NCBI GenBank assembly: GCA_965223825.1
Contig: OZ245018.1
Location: 62,001-126,000, forward strand
Origin: CAJXQU01 sp965223825
Lineage (GTDB): Bacteria; Pseudomonadota; Gammaproteobacteria; CAJXQU01
DNA length: 64,000 bases
Direction of reading: 5' to 3'
Both the position numbers and the translations under genes were made by a program. Positions within the stretch are counted from its first letter, which is position 1, and every line of letters starts with the position of its first letter. Below are positions 1 to 8,589 of the stretch, in pieces. The notes under the pieces are model-generated. The model did no database searches, was not told where the DNA came from, and worked only from the letters and a program-made list of their open reading frames with translations.

Positions 1-332
1 TTCAGATACGCCGCAGATCCAATAGATTTCGCACCGGGTGAATCCTCACTTGTCGGCAACAAATGTTCCTGAACTTCTGAAATCGTCCACCACGGATCAT
101 CTCGCCACTCTGCCTTTTCTAAACGGGGTGCTGATGTCTTCGTTGTCGCTGCTTTGACTGGAATTGACGTGATCGTGAGTGCCGATAGCACGGCGGTGGT
201 GCGGAGTAGAAACTGGCGTCGATCGATTTGCTGATCACGAAACGCCGAATATAAGTTTCGCAACGCGTCCTGAGCTTCTGGCTTGCCTTCGATGTCACCA
301 ATCACATCGTGTTTTTCTCTTCGTGTACTCAT
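1..332 (-). CDS. Gluconate 2-dehydrogenase subunit 3-like, Tat-exported (partial, C-terminus beyond window)
   Basis: The reading frame starts at an ATG at 330-332 and stays open to the window edge, giving 110 codons. A twin-arginine motif (D-R-R-Q-F-L-L, residues 37-43) precedes a hydrophobic stretch (about 45-58) and an A-x-A-like cleavage region near residue 61. The mature part begins with a W-W-T-I-S-E-V-Q segment followed by L-L-P and P-G-A-K motifs. This pattern is typical of the small gamma subunit of membrane-bound flavin dehydrogenases of the gluconate 2-dehydrogenase type. Such subunits are exported with a GMC-type flavoprotein and a cytochrome c partner, whose genes would lie outside the window to the left. 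The family call rests on the N-terminal third only. The substrate cannot be inferred. Confidence 0.6.
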   Translation of the reverse strand, partial: MSTRREKHDVIGDIEGKPEAQDALRNLYSAFRDQQIDRRQFLLRTTAVLSALTITSIPVKAATTKTSAPRLEKAEWRDDPWWTISEVQEHLLPTSEDSPGAKSIGSAAYL

Positions 333-440
333 GTTTATCTGATCAATTTATGCTGACGTTTTTCTCGTAGGTGCCTTAGTCTATCTGGATCAGCATCCTA
401 TAAAATTCTCATATTCCCACAAAATGGTATGCTATTTCCC

Positions 441-1079
441 ATGAAAGTAAACATCGTTCCCGTTACGTCATTTGAACAAAACAGTTCCATCATAATGTGC
501 GACAAAACCAAGCTCGCCGTCGTCGTTGATCCGGGCGGCGATCTTGATCGGATTCTGGCCGCCGCAGAAAAACTCGGCGCAAGGATTGATCAAATCTGGC
601 TCACTCACGGTCATCTTGATCATGCCGGTGGAGCAGGTGAACTGGCTGAACAGTTGAAGATAGAGATTATTGGCCCGCACCGTGATGATCAGTTTTTACT
701 CGACAGCTTTGATCTGCAGGCGACCATGTTTGGCTTCGCGCCTTGTCAGTCTTTTACACCGACAAAATGGTTGGAACACGGCGATCAGGTGTCCGTCGGT
801 GAATTAGTCTTTGATGTCTTGCACTGCCCCGGCCACACACCAGGCCACGTAGTATTTGTCGACACCAATCGTCAACTCGCGACGGTTGGTGATGTACTTT
901 TTAACGGCGGAATTGGCCGCAGTGATTTCCCACGCGGTGATCACGCCACACTATTAGCCTCCATTCGTGATCAGCTTTTAAGCTTGGATGACGCCGTGCA
1001 ATTCATCCCTGGTCACGGCCCAACCTCAACCATCGGACAAGAACGCCGCAGCAATCCTTATCTTCGTAGTATTGTTTAA
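441..1079 (+). CDS. ycbL: YcbL-type metallo-beta-lactamase-fold hydrolase
   Basis: A 212-residue protein of the glyoxalase-II-like metallo-beta-lactamase superfamily, closest in layout to E. coli YcbL. The metal motif T-H-G-H-L-D-H lies at residues 55-61, followed by the family signatures H-C-P-G-H-T-P-G-H and G-R-S-D-F-P-R-G-D and a C-terminal P-G-H-G-P histidine motif. It is probably a cytoplasmic thioester hydrolase; the physiological substrate is not known from sequence. An upstream in-frame ATG at 429 exists, but the protein starting at 441 aligns with the YcbL N-terminus (I-P-V-T-x-F). A possible promoter (TTCTCA at 406-411, 16-bp spacer, TATGCT at 428-433) would start transcription close to 441. 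No Shine-Dalgarno sequence is visible. Confidence 0.88.
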   Translation: MKVNIVPVTSFEQNSSIIMCDKTKLAVVVDPGGDLDRILAAAEKLGARIDQIWLTHGHLDHAGGAGELAEQLKIEIIGPHRDDQFLLDSFDLQATMFGFAPCQSFTPTKWLEHGDQVSVGELVFDVLHCPGHTPGHVVFVDTNRQLATVGDVLFNGGIGRSDFPRGDHATLLASIRDQLLSLDDAVQFIPGHGPTSTIGQERRSNPYLRSIV

Positions 1080-1149
1080 TTAGGTGGATTTAAGCCTTAT
1101 ATTAATTGCTGAGTATATTAAGGTTCTTTCTAACCTAACGGGTGTTTAG

Positions 1150-1383
1150 GCCATTTTTAACGCAGGCAAAACAGCACCAAAAATTTTAGAGCGTTACGGA
1201 AAAAGGGATTACAGTACGAAAACTGCTGATGTCTTTATCGCAACATTTCGCATCGATCAGAAACTTCCCCTTCTATTTTCGGATATGGACTTTAAAACCC
1301 TTCGTCAAATATCTCAGCTTAGCTGGCCGGTGATTTATGGCGTGGAAATTTCAAGTTTGATCGTGATTTGCTTCCCGGGCTAA
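1150..1383 (+). pseudogene. Probable remnant of a PIN-domain (VapC-like) protein C-terminus
   Basis: This stretch lies between ycbL and tcdA. After an in-frame TAG (1147-1149), an open frame without a plausible start encodes about 60 residues resembling the last part of PIN-domain toxins. A D-V-F-I-A-T segment is followed by L-P-L-L-F-S-D-M-D-F, the pattern that carries the last conserved acidic residues of PIN nucleases. The N-terminal half with the first catalytic Asp is missing, and the frame then runs into the 3' end of tcdA before its stop at 1381-1383. I infer a decayed toxin gene. No antitoxin partner is visible, and a chance resemblance cannot be excluded. Confidence 0.4.
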
Positions 1384-2196
1384 ACGTTTTAAAACATACG
1401 CCACGGCGATCATGCCGAAGGTTGATGTCACGGTCATCACCGATCCAAATCCGCCCGCGCAGTTTAACCCCGTTGTACCGACACCCGGTTTCTGCGCGCA
1501 GACTTCACCGGATGCATGTGGGTAGACCAAATGTTCTACAGAATAGACACACGGGATATCGAAACGACGTTTTAGATTGCGAGAAAAACCATAATCGCTG
1601 CGCAATAATTTTCGTACTTTTGAAAGCAAGCCATCATGTTCTGTCATGCTCAAGTCGGTGGTTTTGATCAGACTCGGATCGGTTTGACCACCTGCGCCAC
1701 CTAATGTGATCAGTTTCAACTTATTTCGACGACAATAGGCAATGATCGCGGCTTTTGTGCGGAAGTTATCCGAACAATCAATAATAAAATCGTAACCTTT
1801 ATCCAATGTTTCGGCTAAGTTTTCTGGTGTGACAAAATCTTCGATCAGCTCGACTTTGCACGTCGGATTAATCAAATGAATACGGCTTTGCATTGCGTTA
1901 ATTTTAGGTTCGCCGAATGTGCCGGTGAGTGCATGGATTTGTCGATTTACATTTGATTCGGCAACATTATCAAGATCGATCAAGGTGATCCCACCGATCG
2001 CGGTTCTAGCTAACGCTTCTGCCGCCCATGAACCGACGCCGCCAATGCCGATCACGCAAATATGAGATTGCTGAAATTGCTCGAATGTACGATTACCGTA
2101 AACACGCCGAATTCCACCGAAACGGCGCTCATAATCTATTAATTCCTGGCTTTCAGACAATCTTATCGTGTCCCTGTCTGGTTCGATTTCATGCAA
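1351..2196 (-). CDS. tcdA: tRNA threonylcarbamoyladenosine dehydratase TcdA (CsdL)
   Basis: A 281-residue E1-like (ThiF/MoeB) enzyme that, in the family, uses ATP to cyclise the t6A37 modification of tRNA to ct6A in the cytoplasm. The sequence shows the family opening E-R-R-F-G-G-I-R-R-V-Y-G (23-34), the nucleotide-binding loop G-I-G-G-V-G (50-55), D-L-D-N-V-x-E-S-N-V-N-R-Q and, near the C-terminus, a G-S-V-x-x-V-x-x-x-F-G membrane-like helix typical of TcdA. The start at 2196 overlaps the end of fnr by 34 bases, which suggests co-transcription and coupling. Family length is about 270 residues, so the protein appears complete. Confidence 0.93.
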   Translation of the reverse strand: MHEIEPDRDTIRLSESQELIDYERRFGGIRRVYGNRTFEQFQQSHICVIGIGGVGSWAAEALARTAIGGITLIDLDNVAESNVNRQIHALTGTFGEPKINAMQSRIHLINPTCKVELIEDFVTPENLAETLDKGYDFIIDCSDNFRTKAAIIAYCRRNKLKLITLGGAGGQTDPSLIKTTDLSMTEHDGLLSKVRKLLRSDYGFSRNLKRRFDIPCVYSVEHLVYPHASGEVCAQKPGVGTTGLNCAGGFGSVMTVTSTFGMIAVAYVLKRLAREANHDQT

Positions 2197-2918
2197 GGTT
2201 CGACAATTTCTTGCAGACGTCTTTCATCGAGAATTTTTACATTTCGATGTTTTACTTGAACGATACCGGCCTTATCGAGATTGGAGAATTGCCGGCTGAT
2301 TGTTTCGACCGCGACCCCAAGGAAATTTGAAATGTCATGCCGCGACATGCTGAGGTTGAATTCTGTGGCCGAAAAGCCGCGTTCTGAATAACGTTTGGAT
2401 AGACTCAATAAAAATGCGGCCAGCCGTTCTTCTGCTGATCGTGTACCTAAAAGCAATAAAACATCATGATCACCGGATAATTCTTTGCCCATCAACCGCA
2501 GCATTTGTTGTTGCAGACTCGGCAGTTGGCCACAGAGGCTTTGCAGATTATCAAACGGTAATTCGCAGATCGATGTGGTTTCGAGTGCTTCGGTTGTGCA
2601 ACTGTGTTCGCTGTTTTCTAACCCATCCAAACCGATCAATTCACCGGGCAAGTAAAACCCCATGGTTTGTTCTTTACCGTCTTTGGTGATGATGTAACTG
2701 CGTAGCGAACCGGAATGCACGGCGTATAAACTATTCAACTTTTCACCTTGCCGATAAAGTGCGTCGCCTTTTTGCAGTGGACGACCGCGCCCGACAATGG
2801 AGTCGAGTTTTTCTAGCTCGGACTTGTCCAAACCGCGCGGTAAACAAATATCCCCAAGACGACAATTCTGGCAGGCAACCTTGAGTTTATTCAGATTTAT
2901 GACCGTTTCTGTTCCCAT
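2163..2918 (-). CDS. fnr: FNR-family oxygen-sensing transcription regulator
   Basis: A 251-residue Crp/Fnr regulator with all four cysteines expected to ligate the oxygen-labile [4Fe-4S] cluster: C16, C19 and C25 near the N-terminus, and C118 in S-I-C-E-L-P-F. The cyclic-nucleotide-binding-like beta barrel spans about 30-150. The helix-turn-helix (about 192-214) has the E-T-I-S-R recognition pattern (E205, S208, R209) that contacts TTGAT half-sites in E. coli FNR. It should switch gene expression between aerobic and anaerobic conditions. It is transcribed with tcdA. Upstream it is separated from queG by 63 bases, so it probably has its own promoter. In some genera this orthologue is called Anr. 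Confidence 0.93.
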   Translation of the reverse strand: MGTETVINLNKLKVACQNCRLGDICLPRGLDKSELEKLDSIVGRGRPLQKGDALYRQGEKLNSLYAVHSGSLRSYIITKDGKEQTMGFYLPGELIGLDGLENSEHSCTTEALETTSICELPFDNLQSLCGQLPSLQQQMLRLMGKELSGDHDVLLLLGTRSAEERLAAFLLSLSKRYSERGFSATEFNLSMSRHDISNFLGVAVETISRQFSNLDKAGIVQVKHRNVKILDERRLQEIVEPCMKSNQTGTR

Positions 2919-2981
2919 GTTTTCTTATCCACTTAGCACCGTAATGTGAAGCCGTGATCCGCTTAATATCATAGCAGTTTG

Positions 2982-4085
2982 TTATGCTTTCTTATCGCTA
3001 CTTTTACCGTGTTGTTGTAATGCCCATTGCACATGCTCTTTGACCAATTCAGACGGGTGATCACGTTTCGCGAGCAGGGCATTTGTGATCACGTCCGACG
3101 AGGTTGCGTTGCCCAATGCGACCGCGATATTGCGCAGCCAACTCTCATGTCCGATACGACGTATGGCCGAGCCTTCTGTTTTACGTAAAAATTCCGCTTC
3201 GTCCCAGTCAAACAACGCGAGCAATGACACCTGATCAAGTCCGTGTCTGATCGCAAAATCCGTTTCTACGGTGGGACGCGCGTAGCGGTTCCAAGGGCAG
3301 ACGATCTGACAATCATCGCATCCGTAAATACGATTGCCGATCAATGGTCGCAATGCTTTGGGGATAGCGCTGCGTAATTCGATGGTGAGGTAAGAGATAC
3401 AACGTCGAGCATCCACTTTGTACGGTGCGACGATCGCGTTTGTTGGGCACACTTCTATGCATTTGCTGCAACTTCCGCAGTAGTTGTCTACATATTTCGT
3501 ATCAATCGGCAGGGGTAAATCAGTGAAAAGTTCACCAAGGAAAAACCACGAACCGGCATGTCGATTGATCAGATTACTGTGTTTCCCGATCCAACCTAAG
3601 CCGGAATTTCTAGCCAGTGCTTTTTCCAACACGGGTGCGCTATCAACAAACACACGGTATCCAAATTCACCTATGGCTTTTTGGATCTGATCGGCGAGCT
3701 TTTGCAGTCGTTTGCGCAGAACTTTGTGGTAGTCACGACCAAGTGCGTAGCGTGAGATGAATGCGTTTTCATCTTCGTCTAAGAGTTTTTCGGTTGGATA
3801 TGCTTCCTGCGGGAGGTAGTCCATTCGCACCGAGATCACACGTAAGGTGCCAGGCTCTAGCTCAGCCGGTCGCGATCGACGCGACCCATGTTTGGACATG
3901 TACGCCATTTCGCCGTGATAGTGTTTTTGCAGCCATTCTTCCAGCCACGCTTCATCTTCGCGTAGATCGACATCGGTAATGCCGGTTTGCTGAAAGCCCA
4001 ACTCGAACGACCAAGCTTTGATCAGATCAGCGAGTGTGTGTAGATCGGGTTGATCAGATTCCTCGGGCAGTACAGATGATTTCAT
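2982..4085 (-). CDS. queG: Epoxyqueuosine reductase QueG
   Basis: A 367-residue cobalamin-dependent iron-sulfur enzyme that catalyses the last step of queuosine synthesis, reducing epoxyqueuosine in tRNA to queuosine. Two 4Fe-4S ferredoxin-type cysteine sets are visible: C203-G-S-C206-x-x-C209-x-x-x-C213 and C256-D-D-C259-x-x-x-C263. The catalytic region contains V-D-S-A-P-V-L-E-K-A (147-156), whose Asp148 corresponds to the conserved acid of the family. The C-terminus has the HEAT-like part typical of QueG. It overlaps djlA by 32 bases, so the two are probably co-transcribed. It depends on the Fe-S assembly system encoded at 19-26 kb. Confidence 0.95.
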   Translation of the reverse strand: MKSSVLPEESDQPDLHTLADLIKAWSFELGFQQTGITDVDLREDEAWLEEWLQKHYHGEMAYMSKHGSRRSRPAELEPGTLRVISVRMDYLPQEAYPTEKLLDEDENAFISRYALGRDYHKVLRKRLQKLADQIQKAIGEFGYRVFVDSAPVLEKALARNSGLGWIGKHSNLINRHAGSWFFLGELFTDLPLPIDTKYVDNYCGSCSKCIEVCPTNAIVAPYKVDARRCISYLTIELRSAIPKALRPLIGNRIYGCDDCQIVCPWNRYARPTVETDFAIRHGLDQVSLLALFDWDEAEFLRKTEGSAIRRIGHESWLRNIAVALGNATSSDVITNALLAKRDHPSELVKEHVQWALQQHGKSSDKKA

Positions 4086-4866
4086 AAGCCTGGCGGATCT
4101 CGTGGGTTTTTTGTGATGCCAGTTTCATCATTTCTTCCGGCAGTCCTTTTGATACTAACTTATCCGGATGATGCTGGCTAAGTAAGCGACGATAAGCACT
4201 TTTCACTTCACGATCAGAAGCTGACTTTTCTACGCCCAATAAACGATATGCATCACGAACGGTCGTTTCGCTGAAAGTACGATCGCCAATGTCGGTTTGA
4301 CTATACGCTTGCATGCTGACACGGACACGATCTTCAATACGCTGGTATTCCATTCGTCGTATGCCTAAACGTTCCGAAATGTGCTGCAGTAGTTTGCGCT
4401 CTTTTGTGGACAGATCACCATCAGCAAAGGCCGCTGTGATCTGAATTTCAAGAAACATCAATAGTAGATTTTTCTGTGTAATACAGGCGTTGCGTAATTT
4501 CCCGAGCGTATTTTCCAGTGGGAAGTGACTATTCTTACCTTCGTTAAAAAGCCGAATCGCCTTTTCACGTTGGACGCTGGTTAACTCCATGCGTTGCATG
4601 ACTTGCGTTGCGATACGGATCTCATCTTGCGAGACGTGGCCGTCCGCTTTACACACATGCCCCATGACGGAAAATGTGCTGGTGAAATACAACGCACGTG
4701 CTGCGTGCTGTGCATTTTTCTTGGAACGCGCGTATTGACTTTGTTTACTGCTCCCGCTACCCAGTGAATCCACTGCGTGGCCAAGAGCGACTCCAATTAA
4801 TGCTGTGATTGGGCCGTTAACGAGATAGCCGAAAATCCCCCCAAGTACCTTTCCCCACCAGGACAT
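4054..4866 (-). CDS. djlA: Membrane-anchored co-chaperone DjlA
   Basis: A 270-residue type III J-protein. A single N-terminal membrane segment (about 5-35, glycine-rich as in E. coli DjlA) is followed by a TerB-like central domain (about 55-190) and a C-terminal J domain (205-270) with the diagnostic H-P-D tripeptide at 233-235. It should anchor DnaK to the inner membrane and stimulate its ATPase. Length matches the family (about 270). Its start lies 76 bases from the divergent perM-like gene, and its 3' end overlaps queG. Confidence 0.94.
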   Translation of the reverse strand: MSWWGKVLGGIFGYLVNGPITALIGVALGHAVDSLGSGSSKQSQYARSKKNAQHAARALYFTSTFSVMGHVCKADGHVSQDEIRIATQVMQRMELTSVQREKAIRLFNEGKNSHFPLENTLGKLRNACITQKNLLLMFLEIQITAAFADGDLSTKERKLLQHISERLGIRRMEYQRIEDRVRVSMQAYSQTDIGDRTFSETTVRDAYRLLGVEKSASDREVKSAYRRLLSQHHPDKLVSKGLPEEMMKLASQKTHEIRQAYEIICTARGI

Positions 4867-4942
4867 AGTTAACCTTAATATTTAAAGCAGATATTGAGCA
4901 TTATTATATAATGAATTTCTAACTCAGGAGTTTCTACAGCAC

Positions 4943-6022
4943 ATGATCCAATTTTTCACTGAATGGTATCGTCGTTATTTCTCTGATCCGCAAGCGATTG
5001 TCCTGGCTGTCCTGCTGATCGTGGGTTTCGCTGTGGTCATCTTCATGGGCAATATGTTGGCGCCTGTACTCGCGGCAATTGTGATCGCCTATCTACTTGA
5101 GGGCTCTGTGCAACATCTGACTACAGCACGCATCCCACGCATCGTTGCGGTCTCAATCATCTTCATCTTGTTTATGACATTTATGCTGGTGATCATCGTT
5201 GGTTTATTACCACTCATTTCCCGCCAGTTAACGGATCTTGTACAACAACTGCCCACGATTTTGAATGATGGCCAACAGCTATTACTGCAATTGCCGGAAA
5301 GTTATCCAAAAATCATTACCGAAGCGCAAGTCATTGAGACCTTACAAGTCATCCGATCCGGCATCGCTGAGCTTGGCCACACGGTTGTTTCGCTCTCGTT
5401 GGCATCCATTCCGCGTCTAATTTCAGTCATGGTGTATTTAATTCTCGGCCCGGTGCTGGTGTTCTTTTTCCTCAAAGACAAAACCCTCATCACGCAATGG
5501 ATTTCAAATATTCTGCCTGATGAACGACCTTTGCTAAACCGTGTCTGGCATGAAATGGACGGTCAGATCGGCAATTACGTACGTGGTAAATTTTATGAAA
5601 TCCTGATCGTCGGTGGTGTCACTTTTGCCGTTTTCTCATTGCTCGGTCTCAAATACACCGTATTACTTTCTGCATTGGTCGGGGTTTCTGTGATCATTCC
5701 CTACATCGGTGCGACCGTAGTCACCATTCCCGTTGCAATCGCAGCTTATCTACAATGGGGCTGGGGCGCTGATTTTGGCTGGATTATGTTGGCTTATGCG
5801 ATCATACAAACATTAGATGGCAATTTACTTGTACCGCTGATCTTCTCCGAAGCTGTAAATCTGCATCCTGTTGCGATTATTGTTGCTGTCTTGGTATTTG
5901 GCGGGTTGTGGGGGTTTTGGGGTGTGTTCTTTGCGATTCCACTTGCAACGTTAGTCAATGCTTTGCTCTCCGCATGGCCGCGACGTAATGAAATTTCAAC
6001 GGGTCCATCCGTTAACGTTTAA
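4943..6022 (+). CDS. AI-2E/PerM family transporter
   Basis: A 359-residue integral membrane protein with an N-terminal pair of hydrophobic segments (about 20-70), a large hydrophilic or amphipathic middle, and a C-terminal cluster of hydrophobic helices, as in the AI-2 exporter/PerM family. Family signatures include G-P-V-L-V-F-F-F-L-K-D and a P-Y-I-G-A-T-V-V-T-I-P motif. Members export small molecules (TqsA, autoinducer-2) or exchange ions for protons, so the substrate is unknown here. An AGGAG sequence at 4926-4930 precedes the ATG by 12 bases. The gene converges with the phoH-like gene. Confidence 0.88.
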   Translation: MIQFFTEWYRRYFSDPQAIVLAVLLIVGFAVVIFMGNMLAPVLAAIVIAYLLEGSVQHLTTARIPRIVAVSIIFILFMTFMLVIIVGLLPLISRQLTDLVQQLPTILNDGQQLLLQLPESYPKIITEAQVIETLQVIRSGIAELGHTVVSLSLASIPRLISVMVYLILGPVLVFFFLKDKTLITQWISNILPDERPLLNRVWHEMDGQIGNYVRGKFYEILIVGGVTFAVFSLLGLKYTVLLSALVGVSVIIPYIGATVVTIPVAIAAYLQWGWGADFGWIMLAYAIIQTLDGNLLVPLIFSEAVNLHPVAIIVAVLVFGGLWGFWGVFFAIPLATLVNALLSAWPRRNEISTGPSVNV

Positions 6023-6082
6023 CACGACTTACTACACTCTTCTGGATTGTTTACGGCCATAAGGTGGAGTAAGTTTCGCGTT
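6023..6082. terminator. Possible bidirectional terminator hairpin
   Basis: Between the convergent perM-like and phoH-like genes there is an imperfect inverted repeat. ACTTACT (6027-6033) pairs with AGTAAGT (6068-6074), and CAC (6035-6037) pairs with GTG (6064-6066), around a loop of about 26 bases. The long loop and the lack of a clear T-run make intrinsic termination uncertain. The position between two 3' ends is the main support. Confidence 0.35.
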
Positions 6083-7477
6083 TTACAACATCTCACTCGC
6101 ATAGTCGGCTAAGCGCGATCGTTCTCCACGAACAAGGATCAGATGGCCACTGTGTTCCCAACTTTTGAAGCGATCAACCACGTAGGTTAATCCTGATGTT
6201 GTTTCCGTTAAATACGGCGTGTCGATTTGGGCAATGTTGCCTAAACAAACGATTTTCGTACCGGGACCAGCTCGTGTGATCAGCGTTTTCATCTGTTTTG
6301 AGGTGAGGTTTTGTGCTTCGTCGATGATCAAGTATCGGTTCAAGAAAGTTCGTCCACGCATAAAATTCAGTGATCGAATTTTAATGCGTTTGTTGATCAG
6401 CTCGGCTGTCGCTGCGCGTCCCCATTCCCCGCCTTCATGTTCTTGTGTGAGTACTTCCAGATTATCCATCAAGGCACCCATCCACGGCGTCATTTTTTCT
6501 TCTTCGGTGCCGGGTAAAAACCCAATATCTTCTCCCACCGACACGGTCACACGCGTCATGATGATTTCTTTATATAAGTTAGTATCCAACGTTTGCGCAA
6601 GACCTGCCGCTAGCGTCAGCAGGGTTTTACCTGTACCAGCGCTTCCCAAGAGGGTGATGAAATCAACGTCCGGATCCATTAACAGATTGAGGGCAAAATT
6701 TTGCTCACGATTACGCGCGGTTATTCCCCAAACATTGTGCGTATTGCTGCGGTAATCTTTTGCGTGGCGAAAAGCTAACGCGTCATCTGCGACGTTAGTG
6801 ACAATAGCTTCGAACGGCGCTTCACCATCTAAGTACAGACATTGATTGGGATAGAACTGATCAAGATCTGAGCCTTTCAGACTGTAAAGAGTCTGATCAT
6901 TACTCTGTTCACATTCAAGATTTTTACCGTGAGATTCCCAGAAGTCTTCCGGTAACACTTCAATACCCGGGTAGAGCAGGTTGGCATCGTCCAGGGTTTT
7001 ATCGCTGGAATAGTCTTCCGCAGCGAGACCAACCACATGCGCTTTTATACGAAGGTTAATGTCTTTCGAAACAAGGACAACGTCTTTATCTTCGTGCTTT
7101 TTACTCAGGCTTAGCGCCGCACTCAGAATTTTATTGTCTGGTAAATGTCCGTTGAATTCGCTGAGATCAACCTTAATTGGCCCTGTCTGTAGAAAAAGAC
7201 GGCCCGATTTAGCCTGTTCATTATCAGCGGAAAGTGCGGTTGGAATGGGCAAACCGGTATCGATCGCTTCGCGATCAGTATCGGCAATCATTTCGTCTAA
7301 AAAGCGACTCGCCTGTCGTGCATTACGCGCCACTTCCGACATGCCCTTCTTGGCCGCGTCAAGCTCTTCGAGCACCATCATCGGTAGAAAGATGTCGTGT
7401 TCTTCAAAGCGATATAACGCGGTGGGATCGTGCATTAAAACGTTGGTATCGAGCACAAACAGCCGTGTTTTACTCAT
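6083..7477 (-). CDS. PIN-PhoH fusion ATPase (PhoH2 type)
   Basis: A 464-residue protein joining an N-terminal PIN ribonuclease domain (about 1-165; acidic residues at D10, D114 and D139) to a C-terminal PhoH P-loop ATPase domain. The Walker A motif G-S-A-G-T-G-K-T lies at 278-285, and Walker B is Y-L-I-I-D-E-A-Q near residue 390. PhoH2 proteins are sequence-specific RNA helicase/ribonucleases, and in several bacteria they sit in toxin-antitoxin-like units. No small antitoxin gene precedes it here: it is followed closely downstream only by the convergent perM-like gene. Length matches the YlaK/PhoH2 family. Confidence 0.92.
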   Translation of the reverse strand: MSKTRLFVLDTNVLMHDPTALYRFEEHDIFLPMMVLEELDAAKKGMSEVARNARQASRFLDEMIADTDREAIDTGLPIPTALSADNEQAKSGRLFLQTGPIKVDLSEFNGHLPDNKILSAALSLSKKHEDKDVVLVSKDINLRIKAHVVGLAAEDYSSDKTLDDANLLYPGIEVLPEDFWESHGKNLECEQSNDQTLYSLKGSDLDQFYPNQCLYLDGEAPFEAIVTNVADDALAFRHAKDYRSNTHNVWGITARNREQNFALNLLMDPDVDFITLLGSAGTGKTLLTLAAGLAQTLDTNLYKEIIMTRVTVSVGEDIGFLPGTEEEKMTPWMGALMDNLEVLTQEHEGGEWGRAATAELINKRIKIRSLNFMRGRTFLNRYLIIDEAQNLTSKQMKTLITRAGPGTKIVCLGNIAQIDTPYLTETTSGLTYVVDRFKSWEHSGHLILVRGERSRLADYASEML

Positions 7478-7517
7478 ACTGGGCGTCCTTTATCGTTTGT
7501 TCTTGTTATTTATTTAC

Positions 7518-7988
7518 CTAGCCTAGTGCTTTGACGGCATCAAGCACCGCATCAACATGGCCCGGAACCTTAAGACCTCGCCATTCCTGCCGCAGCACAC
7601 CTTCTTTATCTATTAAGAAGGTACTTCGAACAATACCCATGACTTTACGACCATACATATTTTTTTCTTTGATCACATCAAACAATGTACACAATGATTC
7701 GTCTTTATCCGAGAGCAAATCAAACGGAAATGACTGTTTTGCACAAAAGTTTTCATGGGTTTTTACACTATCCCGTGAAACACCTAATATCACCGTGTCG
7801 AGCGCAAGAAATTCCTCATGTCGATCACGGAAGTTTTGGCCCTCTGTTGTACAACCCGGTGTGTTGTCTTTCGGGTAGAAATACAGCACGACATTTTTAC
7901 CTTTCAGATCAGATAAACGAATGGTTTTATCACCCGTTGCAGGGGATGAAAAATCTGGAACGGCTTGATCAAGTAAGACTTCAGACAT
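7518..7988 (-). CDS. bcp: Thioredoxin-dependent thiol peroxidase Bcp/PrxQ
   Basis: A 156-residue peroxiredoxin that reduces hydrogen peroxide and organic hydroperoxides. The peroxidatic cysteine is C46 in T-P-G-C-T-T-E. The resolving Cys found five residues later in E. coli Bcp is replaced by Gln51. A candidate resolving cysteine occurs instead at C82 (N-F-C-A-K), 36 residues on, matching the alpha2-alpha3 subtype of PrxQ. It abuts gcvR with no gap (TAA then ATG), the same gcvR-bcp operon seen in enterobacteria. Confidence 0.95.
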   Translation of the reverse strand: MSEVLLDQAVPDFSSPATGDKTIRLSDLKGKNVVLYFYPKDNTPGCTTEGQNFRDRHEEFLALDTVILGVSRDSVKTHENFCAKQSFPFDLLSDKDESLCTLFDVIKEKNMYGRKVMGIVRSTFLIDKEGVLRQEWRGLKVPGHVDAVLDAVKALG

Positions 7989-8516
7989 TTATTTCACTGG
8001 CTCCATAATTGAATCGATATTAAGTTGATCACAGAATTCCATAAATTCACCGCGCAGACTGGCAATGGAGTGATCAACCGGGATACTGATAGTAATGTGC
8101 AAAGAGAACATTTCCGTTCCTGTGTGATTCGCTTCATAACTGCCAGCGAACATATCTTCAATGCCGATTTCACGCGTACTGAAAAAGTCGGCAATATCTT
8201 CCACCACGCCGCTGCGATTTACAGAGACGACTTCAACAGCGTAAGGCATCGCTTCACGATCGCTTTTACGTGTGTTGGTTCGGCGCGATGAAATGCTCAC
8301 GTCCAGCTTCTTTTCAAGCTTCGGTAGCATATCTTCGATTTTAGCGATCGCGTCCCAAGCACCGGATAACATGACGATCAGCGCGAACTCACTGCCAAGA
8401 TGGCTCATGCGGCCTTCTTCAACATTACAGCCGCATTCTTTAAAGGCTTTAAAGACACCCACCATCAGATCCGCGCGTGCTGCGCCTAATACTGACAAGA
8501 CCAGAAAATTTTTCAT
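7989..8516 (-). CDS. gcvR: Glycine cleavage system regulator GcvR
   Basis: A 175-residue protein made of two ACT domains (about 1-85 and 90-172). In E. coli, GcvR binds glycine and antagonises the activator GcvA, keeping the glycine-cleavage operon off. The conserved context (divergent from dapA, followed directly by bcp) supports orthology. Like the family, it has no DNA-binding domain, so it acts by protein-protein contact. No gcvA is visible in the window. Confidence 0.9.
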   Translation of the reverse strand: MKNFLVLSVLGAARADLMVGVFKAFKECGCNVEEGRMSHLGSEFALIVMLSGAWDAIAKIEDMLPKLEKKLDVSISSRRTNTRKSDREAMPYAVEVVSVNRSGVVEDIADFFSTREIGIEDMFAGSYEANHTGTEMFSLHITISIPVDHSIASLRGEFMEFCDQLNIDSIMEPVK

Positions 8517-8589
8517 AAGCGGATTTATATACTAACGATCATATTTTTAGTTTATTGTGCCTTTTTTATGGGGCTGATCACACCTTTTC

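Noticed and set aside
468..680. Long antisense open frames over ycbL and many other genes
   Set aside because: These are shadow frames of real coding sequence, without ribosome-binding sites, protein motifs or operon context.
2925..2933. TTATCCACT, one mismatch from a DnaA box, in the fnr-queG gap
   Set aside because: A single isolated near-match 36 kb from the origin, with no other boxes nearby; expected by chance.
8340..8360. GCGATCGC octamers resembling the cyanobacterial HIP1 repeat (also near 17470, 38736, 44916, 46484 and 46974)
   Set aside because: About six copies in 64 kb is what the general GATC excess would produce, so there is no separate enrichment.
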